NCBI RefSeq assembly: GCF_937872355.1
Contig: NZ_CALMSV010000176.1
Location: forward strand, 1 to 64,000
Length of the DNA stretch: 64,000 nt
Direction: 5' to 3'
Origin: an uncultured Sphingorhabdus sp.
GTDB lineage: Bacteria > Pseudomonadota > Alphaproteobacteria > Sphingomonadales > Sphingomonadaceae
How positions within the stretch are numbered: the stretch's first letter is position 1; the number at the start of each line of letters is the position of its first letter. Position numbers and translations under genes: made by a program. The notes below the pieces were generated by a model. That model searched no databases. It was not told where the DNA came from and was given only the letters and a program-made list of their open reading frames with translations. Below, piece by piece: positions 17,651-27,029 of the stretch.

Positions 17651-19809
17651 TGAAGAAGCCTTTCCTCGCCCTGTCGCTCGCAACGCTGCTGGCGTCGACT
17701 CCGCTGCAGGCGCAGCATATCCTGAATGTACGTGATGCGGATATCCGTGCCTTCGTTCAGGACGCCGCGCGCGTCACCGGCCAGACTTTCATCGTCGATA
17801 GCCGTGTGCAGGGGAAGGTTTCGGTTGTGACCGACCGTTCGCTCAGCCGATCTGAATATTTTGAAGTATTCCTCTCGACGCTTCGCGCCAATGGGCTTGT
17901 TGCCATTCCGCTGCGTGGGGGTGGCTATCGTGTCCAGCAGGCCGATGGTGCCGCAACGCAACCGACCCGGGTTGGTTCAGCGTCCGCGCCTGCCAGTCAG
18001 TTTGTCACCGAAGTGTTCCGGTTGCGCTCGATCGATGCACCAGCTGCGGTTGAAACCCTGCGCCCGCTAATCAGTCGCGAGGGATCGATTACCGCCAACC
18101 GCAACGCCAACAGCCTGGTCGTGGCGGACTATGCCGACAATATCCGCCGCATCCGCGACCTCGTCCGCCAGATCGATCGCGACAGCGCGGCAACGCAGAT
18201 TGTCGCGCTCGACAATGCCGGAGCACGTGAGATCGCAAGCGCGCTGCAAGGGCTGGCGGGGCAGGGCGTCGCGGGAGAAGGAGCCCGCCCGCCTGTTACT
18301 GTTGTGCCGATAGATTCGAGCAATGCCATTGCTTTACGCGGCGATCCTACTTCGGTTTCTAGATTTGCCTCTATGGCAAAAGAGCTCGACAAGCGGGCGG
18401 AATCCGGATCCGAAATCCGCGTCTATCAGCTCGAATATGCCAATGCCGAAACGCTGCTGCCGACGATCCAGTCGCTGATTGGGGAGAGTGCGACTTCGAC
18501 TATTCCGGCTGCGCAACCGGCACAAGCCAACGGGGCTTCTTCCGGGGAAGGGTCTGCGCCCGCCGCTGCTTCGGCTCCGGTTTCTGTGACTGGCACGGCG
18601 AGTGCGTTGGGCGGCCGCGGCAAGATTGTCGTCAGCCGCTATGAAGGCACCAATGCGATCATCATTGCGGCCAGCCCGGATATGCAGAAGATGCTGGGCG
18701 GGCTGATCCGTCAGCTCGACTCCCGCCCACAGCAGGTATTGGTCGAGGCAATTGTTGTCGAAATTGGCAATGACGCCGCAAAGAGGCTGGGCGTGCAATT
18801 TCTGATCGGCGGCAAGGATGCGCCTTTCGCAGCCACCAACTATTCAAACGCAGTGCCGAGCATTTTGACTATCGGTGGTGCGATTGCGGCAGAAGAACTA
18901 GCGACCCAAACGACGACGGTGAACGGCAATGTAACGACCACCACTTCGCGCAGCCCGCTGGGCGACAGTCTGCAGCAGGCGGCGGCGCAGTCGATCCTGA
19001 ATGCAACCGGCGGCTTTGGCGGCTTCGCGCTCGATATCGGTGCAGATGCAATTTTCGGGACGATCATCAACGCTGTCCAGAACGACACCGAATCCAATAT
19101 TCTTGCGACGCCGCATATCGTGACGCTGAATAACCAGAAGGCGAAGTTCCTCGTCGGGCAGGATGTACCGATTACCACCGGTGAGGCGTTATCGGACAAT
19201 TTCGACAATGCGTTCCGCACCGTGCAACGCAAGGAAGTAGGCATCAAACTGGAAGTGATGCCGCAGGTCAACCATCAGGGTGAAGTGAAGCTGTTCGTCA
19301 AACAGGAGGTGTCGAGCGTTGCTGGTCCGGTTTCCAACCGATCATCCGACCTGATCTTCAACAAGCGCGAATTTGAAACCACGCTGACCGTTGGTGACGG
19401 GCAGATTTTGGCCATTGGCGGCTTGCTCAATGATGATGAACGCCGGACGATCGAGAAAATCCCGCTACTCTCGGACATTCCCTTGCTCGGAGAATTGTTC
19501 AAATCGAAGAGCCGCACAAGGCGGAAGACCAACCTGACGGTGTTTATCCGGCCTACGATCATCCGCAGCCGGGCCGACGGTGATGTCCATACAGCACGCC
19601 GCTATGATTATGTGCGCGGGCTGCAACTCGATCGCAATCCAGACCTTGAGCCTTCGATCGACCAACTGTTCCGCGACTATATGGGCGCGCCCATCCCGGT
19701 CGCGCCAACGCTGGCGCCGGGTGACACGCTGGTCGGCGCCTCGGCTGATCGCACACGGCCTGCCGATGGCGAAATCCAGCCTTTACCCGAAGCCGAGGTC
19801 AAGCCATGA
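17647..19809 (+). CDS. gspD: Type II secretion secretin
   Basis: 720-residue outer-membrane channel subunit. Signal peptide MKKPFLALSLATLLASTPLQAQ. Periplasmic domains N0 to N3 follow: N0 starts ILNVRDADIRAFVQDAAR and N1 includes TEVFRLRSIDAPAAVETLRP. A Ser/Ala/Gly-rich insert sits in N3 (around residues 290-315). The C-terminal secretin domain has VEAIVVEIGNDAAKRLGVQF, VGQDVPITTGEA and GGLLNDDERRTIEKIPLLSD. Two adjacent ATGs give alternative starts three bases apart. It overlaps gspC and gspE with ATGA-type junctions, indicating translational coupling. No pilotin gene is visible. Confidence 0.95.
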   Translation: MMKKPFLALSLATLLASTPLQAQHILNVRDADIRAFVQDAARVTGQTFIVDSRVQGKVSVVTDRSLSRSEYFEVFLSTLRANGLVAIPLRGGGYRVQQADGAATQPTRVGSASAPASQFVTEVFRLRSIDAPAAVETLRPLISREGSITANRNANSLVVADYADNIRRIRDLVRQIDRDSAATQIVALDNAGAREIASALQGLAGQGVAGEGARPPVTVVPIDSSNAIALRGDPTSVSRFASMAKELDKRAESGSEIRVYQLEYANAETLLPTIQSLIGESATSTIPAAQPAQANGASSGEGSAPAAASAPVSVTGTASALGGRGKIVVSRYEGTNAIIIAASPDMQKMLGGLIRQLDSRPQQVLVEAIVVEIGNDAAKRLGVQFLIGGKDAPFAATNYSNAVPSILTIGGAIAAEELATQTTTVNGNVTTTTSRSPLGDSLQQAAAQSILNATGGFGGFALDIGADAIFGTIINAVQNDTESNILATPHIVTLNNQKAKFLVGQDVPITTGEALSDNFDNAFRTVQRKEVGIKLEVMPQVNHQGEVKLFVKQEVSSVAGPVSNRSSDLIFNKREFETTLTVGDGQILAIGGLLNDDERRTIEKIPLLSDIPLLGELFKSKSRTRRKTNLTVFIRPTIIRSRADGDVHTARRYDYVRGLQLDRNPDLEPSIDQLFRDYMGAPIPVAPTLAPGDTLVGASADRTRPADGEIQPLPEAEVKP

Positions 19810-21335
19810 AGATCGGGCGCGGAGCGGATGCCGAACTTCAGCCAGATACCGGCGCAATACCGCTCGACCTGCCTTATGCCTTTGCCAAATCGCGCGGCGT
19901 CGTCCTTTTGAAAAGCGAGGAAGGGCGCCTTCAAGTTGCGATGCGGGCAGGGGCCGATCCCGCTGACCTGCTTGAAGTCCGCCGTTATCTTGCAATGCCG
20001 TTCGATGTCGAGATTGCGGAGCCTGCCGAGTTCGATCGTCATCTTTCTGACCATTATGCGATGGATGGAACCGCTGCGGCAATGGCGGGATCAATCGAGG
20101 CGGGCAACGCCGATGATGACCTGCTGGTCTCGAGCCTACCAAGTGCAGACGATCTGCTCGATAGCGCTGATGACGCGCCAGTCATCCGCCTGATCAACGG
20201 CATCATTGCCGAGGCGATCCGGCAGGGTGTGTCCGATATCCATATCGAGCCTTATGAAACCGGACTAGTCGTGCGCATGCGACAGGATGGTGTGTTGCAG
20301 GAACGGCTGCGCATGCCGCCGCATGTTGCGCCTGTTGTCGTCAGCCGCATCAAGGTGATGGCGCGGCTTGATATAGCCGAACGGCGGGTGCCACAGGATG
20401 GCCGCATCAGCCTGACACTCGGTGGCAAGCAGGTTGATGTTCGCGTATCGACCTTGCCCAGCCGGGCGGGCGAACGGGTGGTGCTGCGTATCCTTGATAA
20501 GGACAATGCCTTCATCTCGCTTGATCTGCTCGGCATGTCGAATAATGCGCGCGCTGTGATTGCCGCTGCGCTGGCCGAACCCAATGGGATCATCCTTGTC
20601 ACCGGCCCTACCGGTTCGGGCAAGACAACCACCCTCTATGCCTGCCTGAAGCAGTTGAACGATGGCAAGCGCAACATCCTGACCGTTGAAGACCCGGTCG
20701 AATATGCTTTCGAAGGCGTCGGCCAGACGCAGGTCAATGCCAAGGTAGGTATGACATTTGCGGCAGGGCTTCGCGCCATCCTGCGTCAAGACCCCGATGT
20801 GGTGATGGTCGGCGAAATCCGCGACCGGGAGACAGCTGAGATCGCGGTACAAGCTGCGCTGACCGGTCATCTGGTGCTGTCGACGGTGCACACCAATGAC
20901 GCGATCGGTGCCATCACCCGCATGCGCGATTTCAAGATCGAACCCTTCCTGCTTGCCTCTACGCTGCGCGCTGTGATTGCCCAACGTCTGGTGCGACGGC
21001 TGTGCCCTGATTGCCGCGAACCTGTGCAGGCAGAAGCGGGCGCGGCAGCGCTGCTGGGGCTGGATGCAGGCAGTGTGATCCACAAGCCCGTTGGCTGCGA
21101 TAAATGTGGACATACAGGCTATCAGGGCCGCATCGGCGTGTTTGAGGCGATCAAGGTCGACGATACCGTCCGTCGCTATATCGGCAATGGCGGCGATGAA
21201 GCTATCATTGCACGCCATGTTTTTGCCAACAGCCCGAACCTGGCCGCCGCCGCCCGCCGCCTTGTCCGTGATGGAGAGACGACCGCGGAAGAGGCCGTGC
21301 GCATCATGCGTTCGGAGGCGACGGCTGATGCCTGA
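19806..21335 (+). CDS. gspE: Type II secretion ATPase
   Basis: 509-residue cytoplasmic ATPase that powers pseudopilus assembly. Seen: an N-terminal GspE_N domain, Walker A GPTGSGKTTTLY (about residue 262), the Asp box within ILTVEDPVEYAFEGVGQTQV, Walker B/His box (MVGEIRDRETAEIAVQ, then LVLSTVHTNDA) and a tetracysteine zinc motif (CPDC ... CDKC) that distinguishes GspE/PilB from retraction ATPases. The start overlaps the gspD stop in ATGA. gspF starts eight bases before its end. Confidence 0.95.
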   Translation: MKIGRGADAELQPDTGAIPLDLPYAFAKSRGVVLLKSEEGRLQVAMRAGADPADLLEVRRYLAMPFDVEIAEPAEFDRHLSDHYAMDGTAAAMAGSIEAGNADDDLLVSSLPSADDLLDSADDAPVIRLINGIIAEAIRQGVSDIHIEPYETGLVVRMRQDGVLQERLRMPPHVAPVVVSRIKVMARLDIAERRVPQDGRISLTLGGKQVDVRVSTLPSRAGERVVLRILDKDNAFISLDLLGMSNNARAVIAAALAEPNGIILVTGPTGSGKTTTLYACLKQLNDGKRNILTVEDPVEYAFEGVGQTQVNAKVGMTFAAGLRAILRQDPDVVMVGEIRDRETAEIAVQAALTGHLVLSTVHTNDAIGAITRMRDFKIEPFLLASTLRAVIAQRLVRRLCPDCREPVQAEAGAAALLGLDAGSVIHKPVGCDKCGHTGYQGRIGVFEAIKVDDTVRRYIGNGGDEAIIARHVFANSPNLAAAARRLVRDGETTAEEAVRIMRSEATADA

Positions 21336-22551
21336 TTTTGCATGGCGTGCGATCGATGTGGAAGGCCGCGAGAAACGCGGACGCATCGCTGCCGCCAACG
21401 ATCAGGCGGTGCGCGAACGGTTGGCGCGGCAGCGGCTGCATGTCGTCGCCGTCGAACCAGCGGCCACAAAACCAACACTATCGGCAGGCTTGCCCAAGTT
21501 CCTCCAGCGAGCCCCGAAACTTCGGCTGAAGCAACTCACTCTTTTCACGCGCCAGCTGTCGTCGCTGGTACAAGTCTCTCCGCTGGAAGAAGCGCTACGT
21601 ACCGCAAGCCTACAAACCGAATCCCAATCGGCACGGACCATATTGGGCAATGTCCATGCAGGCATTGTGGAAGGCCAAAGACTATCGGAGGCTATGCGGC
21701 GTGAAGACACGAGTTTTCCACCGATGTACCGCGCGATGGTTTCGGCGGGGGAAAGCTCCGGCGCGCTTCCTGAAATCCTGTTGCGGCTTGCAAACCTGCT
21801 CGAGCGTCGCGCAGCAATCAACAGCAAGCTGCTCTCGGCACTCGCCTATCCGATCATATTGACGCTCGTGGCGCTGCTCGTCGTATCCGGGCTGATGATT
21901 TCGGTCGTCCCGCGCGTGGTTGAACAGTTTGACGATGTGAACCAGCAACTGCCGACGATCACGCGCATCGTCATCGGCCTCTCGTCTTTCCTTGCCAGCT
22001 ACTGGTGGGCCATCCTGCTGCTGATTGCAGTCGCCGCCGTCACGGCTACTGCCGCATTGCGTCGCGAAGATATCCGTTTGCGGTTCGACAGCTTCCTGCT
22101 GCGCCTGCCATTTATCGGCCGCCTTATCCGGGATCTCAATGCGGCACGGCTGGCGCGAACATTGTCGACCATGGTGTCGAGCCGCCTGCCGCTACTCGAT
22201 GGCTTGCGCCTGACGCGCGACACCGTCGGCAACCGCGCGCTGCGTGTCGCGAACGACCAGATGATCGAACAGGTGCGCACCGGCGGCAGCCTTTCGGGTG
22301 CAATGCGCACCGCCGGCGTCTTTCCACCGTTGCTTGTTTACCTGACGGCCAGCGGCGAAGGCTCGGGGCAACTCGAACTGATGCTCGAGCGCGCCGCAGA
22401 CTATCTCGAACGCGAATTTGACAATTTCACCACGACCGCGCTGTCGCTGCTCGAACCGCTGATCATCGTGGCGATGGGCGGCATTGTCGCCGTCATCATC
22501 CTGTCGATCCTATTGCCTATCCTCCAACTGCAAAATCTTGCGGGGCTATGA
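21328..22551 (+). CDS. gspF: Type II secretion inner-membrane platform protein F
   Basis: 407 residues with two homologous T2SSF domains (about residues 70-195 and 275-395) and three membrane helices. It anchors the ATPase and pseudopilus assembly. Seen: the soluble N-terminus MPDFAWRAIDVEGREKRGRI, LTLFTRQLSSLVQVSPLEEA, MVSAGESSGALPEILLRLA in the first repeat and LTASGEGSGQLELMLERAA in the second. The start at 21328 is supported by GGAGGCG and by the family N-terminus, although the reading frame is open much further upstream. Confidence 0.95.
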   Translation: MPDFAWRAIDVEGREKRGRIAAANDQAVRERLARQRLHVVAVEPAATKPTLSAGLPKFLQRAPKLRLKQLTLFTRQLSSLVQVSPLEEALRTASLQTESQSARTILGNVHAGIVEGQRLSEAMRREDTSFPPMYRAMVSAGESSGALPEILLRLANLLERRAAINSKLLSALAYPIILTLVALLVVSGLMISVVPRVVEQFDDVNQQLPTITRIVIGLSSFLASYWWAILLLIAVAAVTATAALRREDIRLRFDSFLLRLPFIGRLIRDLNAARLARTLSTMVSSRLPLLDGLRLTRDTVGNRALRVANDQMIEQVRTGGSLSGAMRTAGVFPPLLVYLTASGEGSGQLELMLERAADYLEREFDNFTTTALSLLEPLIIVAMGGIVAVIILSILLPILQLQNLAGL

Positions 22552-23042
22552 CCATGATTTCACGCAAACTTCTCTGGAACCTTTTTACCGACCTGATGCT
22601 TCCTGACCTGCGCTTCCGAAAAGGGCGTCGTCCGAAGGCGAAGGCCAACGGCTTCACGCTGACCGAAATGCTGGTCACGCTATTCATCCTTGGGCTTGTG
22701 ACAACTGTGGTCGTCATCAACGTGCTGCCCAATCAGGACAAGGCGATGGTTGCCAAGGCCAAGGCAGACGTCTCGACGCTGGCACAGGCAATGGAGAGCT
22801 ATCGTCTCGACAATATGACCTATCCGTCGGCGAGCGAGGGGCTGCAGGCCTTGGTGACCCCACCGGTAGCTGCAGGTTCCTCGGCACGTCCCGGCTATAT
22901 CAAGAAATTGCCTACCGATCCTTGGGGGCGCCCTTATCAATATGCAAATCCGGGCCGCAACGGGGCGTTTGATGTCTATTCGCTCGGCGCCGATGGCGCG
23001 CCTGGTGGCGATAATGAAAATGCCGACATCTATTCCGACTGA
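22548..23042 (+). CDS. gspG: Type II secretion major pseudopilin
   Basis: 164-residue precursor. A long basic leader of about 34 residues ends at the prepilin cleavage site ANG|FTLTEMLVTLFILGL, with Glu at +5. The mature part has the GspG features YRLDNMTYPSASEGLQALV, DPWGRPYQY and the calcium-site C-terminus YSLGADGAPGGDNENADI. The ATG overlaps the gspF stop (ATGA). The leader is much longer than the usual 6-10 residues; a later in-frame ATG at 22596 would shorten it, so the exact start is open. Confidence 0.93.
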   Translation: MTMISRKLLWNLFTDLMLPDLRFRKGRRPKAKANGFTLTEMLVTLFILGLVTTVVVINVLPNQDKAMVAKAKADVSTLAQAMESYRLDNMTYPSASEGLQALVTPPVAAGSSARPGYIKKLPTDPWGRPYQYANPGRNGAFDVYSLGADGAPGGDNENADIYSD

Positions 23043-23484
23043 GCAAAGACCTGCGCCGAACGGTTTCACGCTGGTCGAAATGCTGGTGGTGATCTTTCTG
23101 CTCGGCCTCGCTTCGGCGGCCGTGGTGCTAATGCTGCCCAGCAGCGACAGCACGGTGCGCAACGATGCAGAGCGTTTGGCGGCGCGGATAGCGGCAGCGC
23201 GCGATGAGGCGGTCATGCAGGCGCGCCCTATTGCCATATGGACCCGCGCTTCGGGTTATGGCTTTGAACAGCGTTTCGACGGGCAGTGGCGGGCGCATCC
23301 GGATGCTGCTTTCAAGGACCGCAATTTTGACAACGGCACACGCATATTGGGTGCTGCGCAGAACCGCATCCTGTTCGATGCTTCGGGCCTTCCGTCCTCG
23401 TCAGCAATAATCGAACTGACCAATGGCGAAGGCAGCAGCCTTGTCTCGATCAGCGCATCGGGGGAGGTGGCCGTTGCGCGCTGA
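23014..23484 (+). CDS. gspH: Type II secretion minor pseudopilin H
   Basis: 156-residue prepilin-like protein, with cleavage expected in PNG|FTLVEMLVVIFLLGL. The C-terminal part has the GspH pattern (RNDAERLAARIAAARDEAVM, then ASGLPSSSAIIEL). The gene overlaps the end of gspG by 29 bases. The ATG at 23014 has GGTGG upstream; an ATG at 23020 is equally possible. It is a minor tip or shaft component processed by the prepilin peptidase at the end of the operon. Confidence 0.88.
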   Translation: MKMPTSIPTEQRPAPNGFTLVEMLVVIFLLGLASAAVVLMLPSSDSTVRNDAERLAARIAAARDEAVMQARPIAIWTRASGYGFEQRFDGQWRAHPDAAFKDRNFDNGTRILGAAQNRILFDASGLPSSSAIIELTNGEGSSLVSISASGEVAVAR

Positions 23485-23842
23485 CCGCCCTGCACAAAAT
23501 GGCTTCACGCTGATTGAAGTGGTCGTCGCGCTGGCTGTCTTCAGCCTCGCGGCGCTGGCGCTGATAAAGCTGTCCGCTTTTTCGTTGCGGACGGGTGGGG
23601 ATGTGATTGCGCACGAACTGGCGTGGCAGGTGGCGCGCAATCGGGCGGTTGAAATCATCTCCGATCCTGCCATGCCCGCACTGGGTGAAAGCCAGGGCAG
23701 CGAGAACAATGGCGGGCAGGAATTCATCTGGAAGCAGACGGCCAAACAGACCGGTGACGACCGGTTTGTGCGGATCGACATATTGGTCAGCGGTCAATCG
23801 GGCGGGCGTGCTCTCTTAACCGTCGCGAAGCAGCGGCCATGA
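23474..23842 (+). CDS. gspI: Type II secretion minor pseudopilin I
   Basis: About 122 residues starting at TTG (read as Met): a short basic leader, then the cleavage site QNG|FTLIEVVVALAVFSLAAL. I chose the TTG at 23474 because GGGGAGG lies just upstream and it gives a normal nine-residue leader; an ATG at 23423 would overlap gspH by 62 bases and add unconserved residues. GspI nucleates the pseudopilus tip with GspJ and GspK. Confidence 0.87.
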   Translation: MRADRPAQNGFTLIEVVVALAVFSLAALALIKLSAFSLRTGGDVIAHELAWQVARNRAVEIISDPAMPALGESQGSENNGGQEFIWKQTAKQTGDDRFVRIDILVSGQSGGRALLTVAKQRP

Positions 23843-24492
23843 CGTCGATGGCTGATTCCCGTACCGCTGTCCGCAACGGCTTCACGCTTGTCGAAATGCT
23901 CGTTGCCCTTTTTGTTTTCGGGCTGATTTCGGCCGCGGGTGTGACCTTGCTGAGAAGCACGGCAGACAGCCAGATACAGCTGCGCGACAGGCTGGGTGAA
24001 CGGGCGACGCTCAGCCGGCTCTCGAACCTGATCGAAGCCGATCTCGCGCAGGCGGTGCCTCGCCCAGCGCGGCTTGAAGGCGGGTCGACACGTCCGGCCT
24101 TTGAAACGGGTGACGGGAGACTCTTCACATTCAGCCGGATCGGGGTTGCACCGGACGCAGTCACGACCCAGCCTTCGCTCGCGCGTATTGCTTACCACTT
24201 AGACGGCAGCAGGCTTATTCGTAGTGCGGCGAGCCACGCTGATGGTTCGCGCAGTGGCAGTGATGCCGTTTTGATTGAGGGCTTGCGGCAAGCGACCGTG
24301 CGTCTTCGCGAGCCTAATGGCGGCTGGCGTAACGATTGGACAGCGGTCGATGCGGACACATTGCCGCGCGCGCTGGAAATATTGCTGACCACGCAAGACG
24401 GCAGAAACTACCGCATGCTGTATCTGGTCGGTGCGGGAAATGACCAGGTCAAAAGTGAAGATGAGGAGGCCGCCAGTGGCCAAGCCATTTAA
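23839..24492 (+). CDS. gspJ: Type II secretion minor pseudopilin J
   Basis: 217 residues. Cleavage is expected at RNG|FTLVEMLVALFVFGLISA. The extended C-terminal domain (RLSNLIEADLAQAVPRP ... AFETGDGRLFTFSRIG) is typical of GspJ, which builds the tip with GspI and GspK. The ATG overlaps the gspI stop in ATGA. Confidence 0.9.
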   Translation: MTSMADSRTAVRNGFTLVEMLVALFVFGLISAAGVTLLRSTADSQIQLRDRLGERATLSRLSNLIEADLAQAVPRPARLEGGSTRPAFETGDGRLFTFSRIGVAPDAVTTQPSLARIAYHLDGSRLIRSAASHADGSRSGSDAVLIEGLRQATVRLREPNGGWRNDWTAVDADTLPRALEILLTTQDGRNYRMLYLVGAGNDQVKSEDEEAASGQAI

Positions 24493-25468
24493 AGCTCCCG
24501 CAAACGAACGCGGGGCCGCCCTTTTGACGGTTCTTCTGCTTGTTGCCGTCATGGCGGTCATTTCCGCGACCGCGCTCGACCGGCTGCGCCTGTCGACGCG
24601 CTTAGCGGTAAACGGCGCAGCAATGGCGCAAGCCCGCGCTTACAGCCTTGCGGCGGAGGGGATTGCGACTGCGCGTATAGAGGATCTGTTGCAGCGCGAT
24701 GCAGCGCAATTGACCAATGACGGCAACTGGCTTGATCGCGAAATACCCGTTCCGGTCGATAGCGGACAGGCAACGGTAAAGCTGAGTGACGGGCAGAATT
24801 GCTTCAATCTCAACAGCCTGGTTTCAGGCAAGGAAGGCGCATTTTCCGCCAGCCCGTTGGGGATGCAGCAATTCACCAAGCTGATGGATCTGCTCGGTAT
24901 AGCCTCCAACGATGCGGTCGTCATCACCGAGTCCACAGCCGACTGGCTCGACAGCGATACCAACGCGCTGCCTTCGGGGGCAGAGGACAGCTTTTATAGC
25001 GGACAATCCGCACCCTATTTGGCGGCAAACCGGTTGTTCATCGATCGGGGCGAGTTGAAGGCGGTGCGCGGGATGACGCCGACCTATTATGCCCGGCTGC
25101 GCCCATGGATTTGCGCCTTGCCTGTGGCCGAGCCTGTCAAGCTCAACGCCAACACATTGGCGCCGGATCGCGCGATTCTGTTTTCGGCGCTGCTCGATGG
25201 CAAAATTTCGCCAGCACAGGCCAAGGCTTTGCTCGCTATCCGCCCGGCAGGTGGCTATGGCAGCGCAATCAAATTCTGGGCAATGCCACAATTGGCAGCG
25301 GCGGAAATCCCCGCAAATATTCAGGGTCAGGTGGGTGTGACAAGCAACTGGTTTTTCTTGCAAAGCCGGGTTTCGGCCGAGGCAATAGAGCTTGAGAGTA
25401 ACGCACTGCTGCAAGCCACCGACACACCGGTGCGGGCCCTTTGGCGCAGCTGGGGAGAGGCTGGATGA
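24476..25468 (+). CDS. gspK: Type II secretion minor pseudopilin K
   Basis: 330 residues when started at the GTG at 24476, which has GAGGAGG seven bases upstream; ATGs at 24431 and 24461 are alternatives. The prepilin segment is ERG|AALLTVLLLVAVMAVISATA. It lacks the +5 glutamate, as expected for GspK, the cap of the pseudopilus. The large C-terminal domain includes CFNLNSLVSGKEG and the helix-hairpin region WICALPVAEPVKLNANTLAP. Confidence 0.92.
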   Translation: MAKPFKAPANERGAALLTVLLLVAVMAVISATALDRLRLSTRLAVNGAAMAQARAYSLAAEGIATARIEDLLQRDAAQLTNDGNWLDREIPVPVDSGQATVKLSDGQNCFNLNSLVSGKEGAFSASPLGMQQFTKLMDLLGIASNDAVVITESTADWLDSDTNALPSGAEDSFYSGQSAPYLAANRLFIDRGELKAVRGMTPTYYARLRPWICALPVAEPVKLNANTLAPDRAILFSALLDGKISPAQAKALLAIRPAGGYGSAIKFWAMPQLAAAEIPANIQGQVGVTSNWFFLQSRVSAEAIELESNALLQATDTPVRALWRSWGEAG

Positions 25469-26550
25469 GCCTGCTTGCCCATATCGTGCTGTTCCCGGAC
25501 CATCAGGCCACGGCGCTGCAAATCTGGTCGCTGACCCAGGATGGCTTGATTCCTGCCGAACCGCCTTTTGACGATGACGAAGCCCTACCAATAATTGCGC
25601 TTGTTGCGCCCGAACATGTTGTGATCCGCTGGCATGCATATGACGGGCTGGCGTCGCGGCAGGCTGAGGCGGCAGCGCGACTGGATGCCGCTTCGGCTTC
25701 GATCAACGCCGCTGCACTCCATGTTGCGGCGCAAGAGCGTAATGGCGCGGTGGTTTCGGGGAGCATGGATAGCATCCTCTTCGCACGCGGGCTGGATCGG
25801 CTGAAGGTCGGCGGCATTGATCCCGATCTTGTCTGGCCACTCGGGTTGGTTCTCCCTGACGACGCTGATCAGATTGCCCGTGCCAATTTGGGCGGGGCGA
25901 TTGCATTGCGCTCGGGGTCGTACATATTTCCTGATGAACCAGCTTTGACCGCTTTGCTATCCGGCGAACGAAAGGTTTGCGAAATCAGCCAAGCCGAATT
26001 TGCCGGATATCTGCGTGCCGCAATTTCCGAACCGCCGCTCGATTTGCGTTCGGGCTTGTTCGCGAAAAAGAGCGCCCGCGTCGGGCTGGATCGAAACAAG
26101 CTAAAGCTTGCCGCAGCCATCGTCGCTTTCGGATTGCTCTGCAGTTTGCTGTTGGCGCTGATGACATGGTTCAAGGTCGACCGCGCTATCGCACGGGAAG
26201 ACGAAAGGGCATTGATCGCGGCGCGTAAGATTGTACCGGGTATCAACAGTGCTGCAGAGGCTTCTGTTAAAATTGAACAAATGCTCAGCTCGCGCGGTGG
26301 TGGACAACGGGCTTTCACCATTCCGGCATCAGCCTTGTGGCGTTCGTTGCAGCAAGCCGAGGGAGCCAGTCTGCGCGATCTGCGCTTTGGTTCGGACAAG
26401 CTGCTGTCGGCCACAGTGACGGCAGCAACGGTTGATCCGGTCAACCGGTTGCTGCTCGACCTGCAACGGCAAGGCTATAAGGTGACAGCAACGCCGCGAC
26501 AGGAAGCCAATGGCATTACCGCGGTGGCTATCACGGTGAGGGCGCCATGA
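25465..26550 (+). CDS. gspL: Type II secretion protein L
   Basis: 361-residue bitopic inner-membrane protein. Its actin-like cytoplasmic domain (about residues 1-200) recruits GspE. A single membrane helix (LAAAIVAFGLLCSLLLALMT, about 212-232) leads to a short periplasmic ferredoxin-like domain that pairs with GspM. The start is the ATGA junction with gspK. Confidence 0.88.
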   Translation: MSLLAHIVLFPDHQATALQIWSLTQDGLIPAEPPFDDDEALPIIALVAPEHVVIRWHAYDGLASRQAEAAARLDAASASINAAALHVAAQERNGAVVSGSMDSILFARGLDRLKVGGIDPDLVWPLGLVLPDDADQIARANLGGAIALRSGSYIFPDEPALTALLSGERKVCEISQAEFAGYLRAAISEPPLDLRSGLFAKKSARVGLDRNKLKLAAAIVAFGLLCSLLLALMTWFKVDRAIAREDERALIAARKIVPGINSAAEASVKIEQMLSSRGGGQRAFTIPASALWRSLQQAEGASLRDLRFGSDKLLSATVTAATVDPVNRLLLDLQRQGYKVTATPRQEANGITAVAITVRAP

Positions 26551-27029
26551 GCGAGAAACTGTCCAACTGGTTTGACGGCCTGTCGCTGCGTGAGAAAATA
26601 CTGGTCGGCGTGGCGGCTACCTTGTCTGCGCTTTTGGTGGCGATCTATGGCGTATATTTCCCGCTGACCAACGCGATCCACGAAAAGCGGGTGGAGTATC
26701 GCGAGGCGCTCGAACGGCGGGTGACGATAGAGGCGATGGTGGCACAGGCGAGCCAGAAACAGGCTGGATCAGTGGTTGCTGATAAGTCTGGGCCGCTGGA
26801 GCAGGTGGTAAACCAGCGCGCAACCGGGGCGGGCTTCACCCTCGAAAAAGCCGATGCCGCAGGCAATGGTCGCGTAAGTATTTCAATGGCGCAGGCCCGG
26901 CCTGCTGCCTTGATGAAATGGCTTGCCGAGTTGGAGATGGCAGGCATCGTCGCCGAGCAGATTGAAGTAAAGGCGGGGAGCGCGGGCACGGTTTCGGTCA
27001 ACGCTACGCTAGCGAGGGGCGGGCAATGA
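26547..27029 (+). CDS. gspM: Type II secretion protein M
   Basis: 160-residue inner-membrane protein: a short cytoplasmic N-terminus (MSEKLSNWFDGLSLREKI), one membrane helix (ILVGVAATLSALLVAIYGVY) and a periplasmic ferredoxin-like domain. It forms the GspL-GspM assembly of the inner-membrane platform. It overlaps both neighbours by four bases. Confidence 0.87.
   Translation: MSEKLSNWFDGLSLREKILVGVAATLSALLVAIYGVYFPLTNAIHEKRVEYREALERRVTIEAMVAQASQKQAGSVVADKSGPLEQVVNQRATGAGFTLEKADAAGNGRVSISMAQARPAALMKWLAELEMAGIVAEQIEVKAGSAGTVSVNATLARGGQ

Noticed and set aside
20265..21398. 377-codon minus-strand open frame opposite gspE
   Set aside because: Antisense shadow of the conserved ATPase; overlaps its Walker and zinc motifs exactly.
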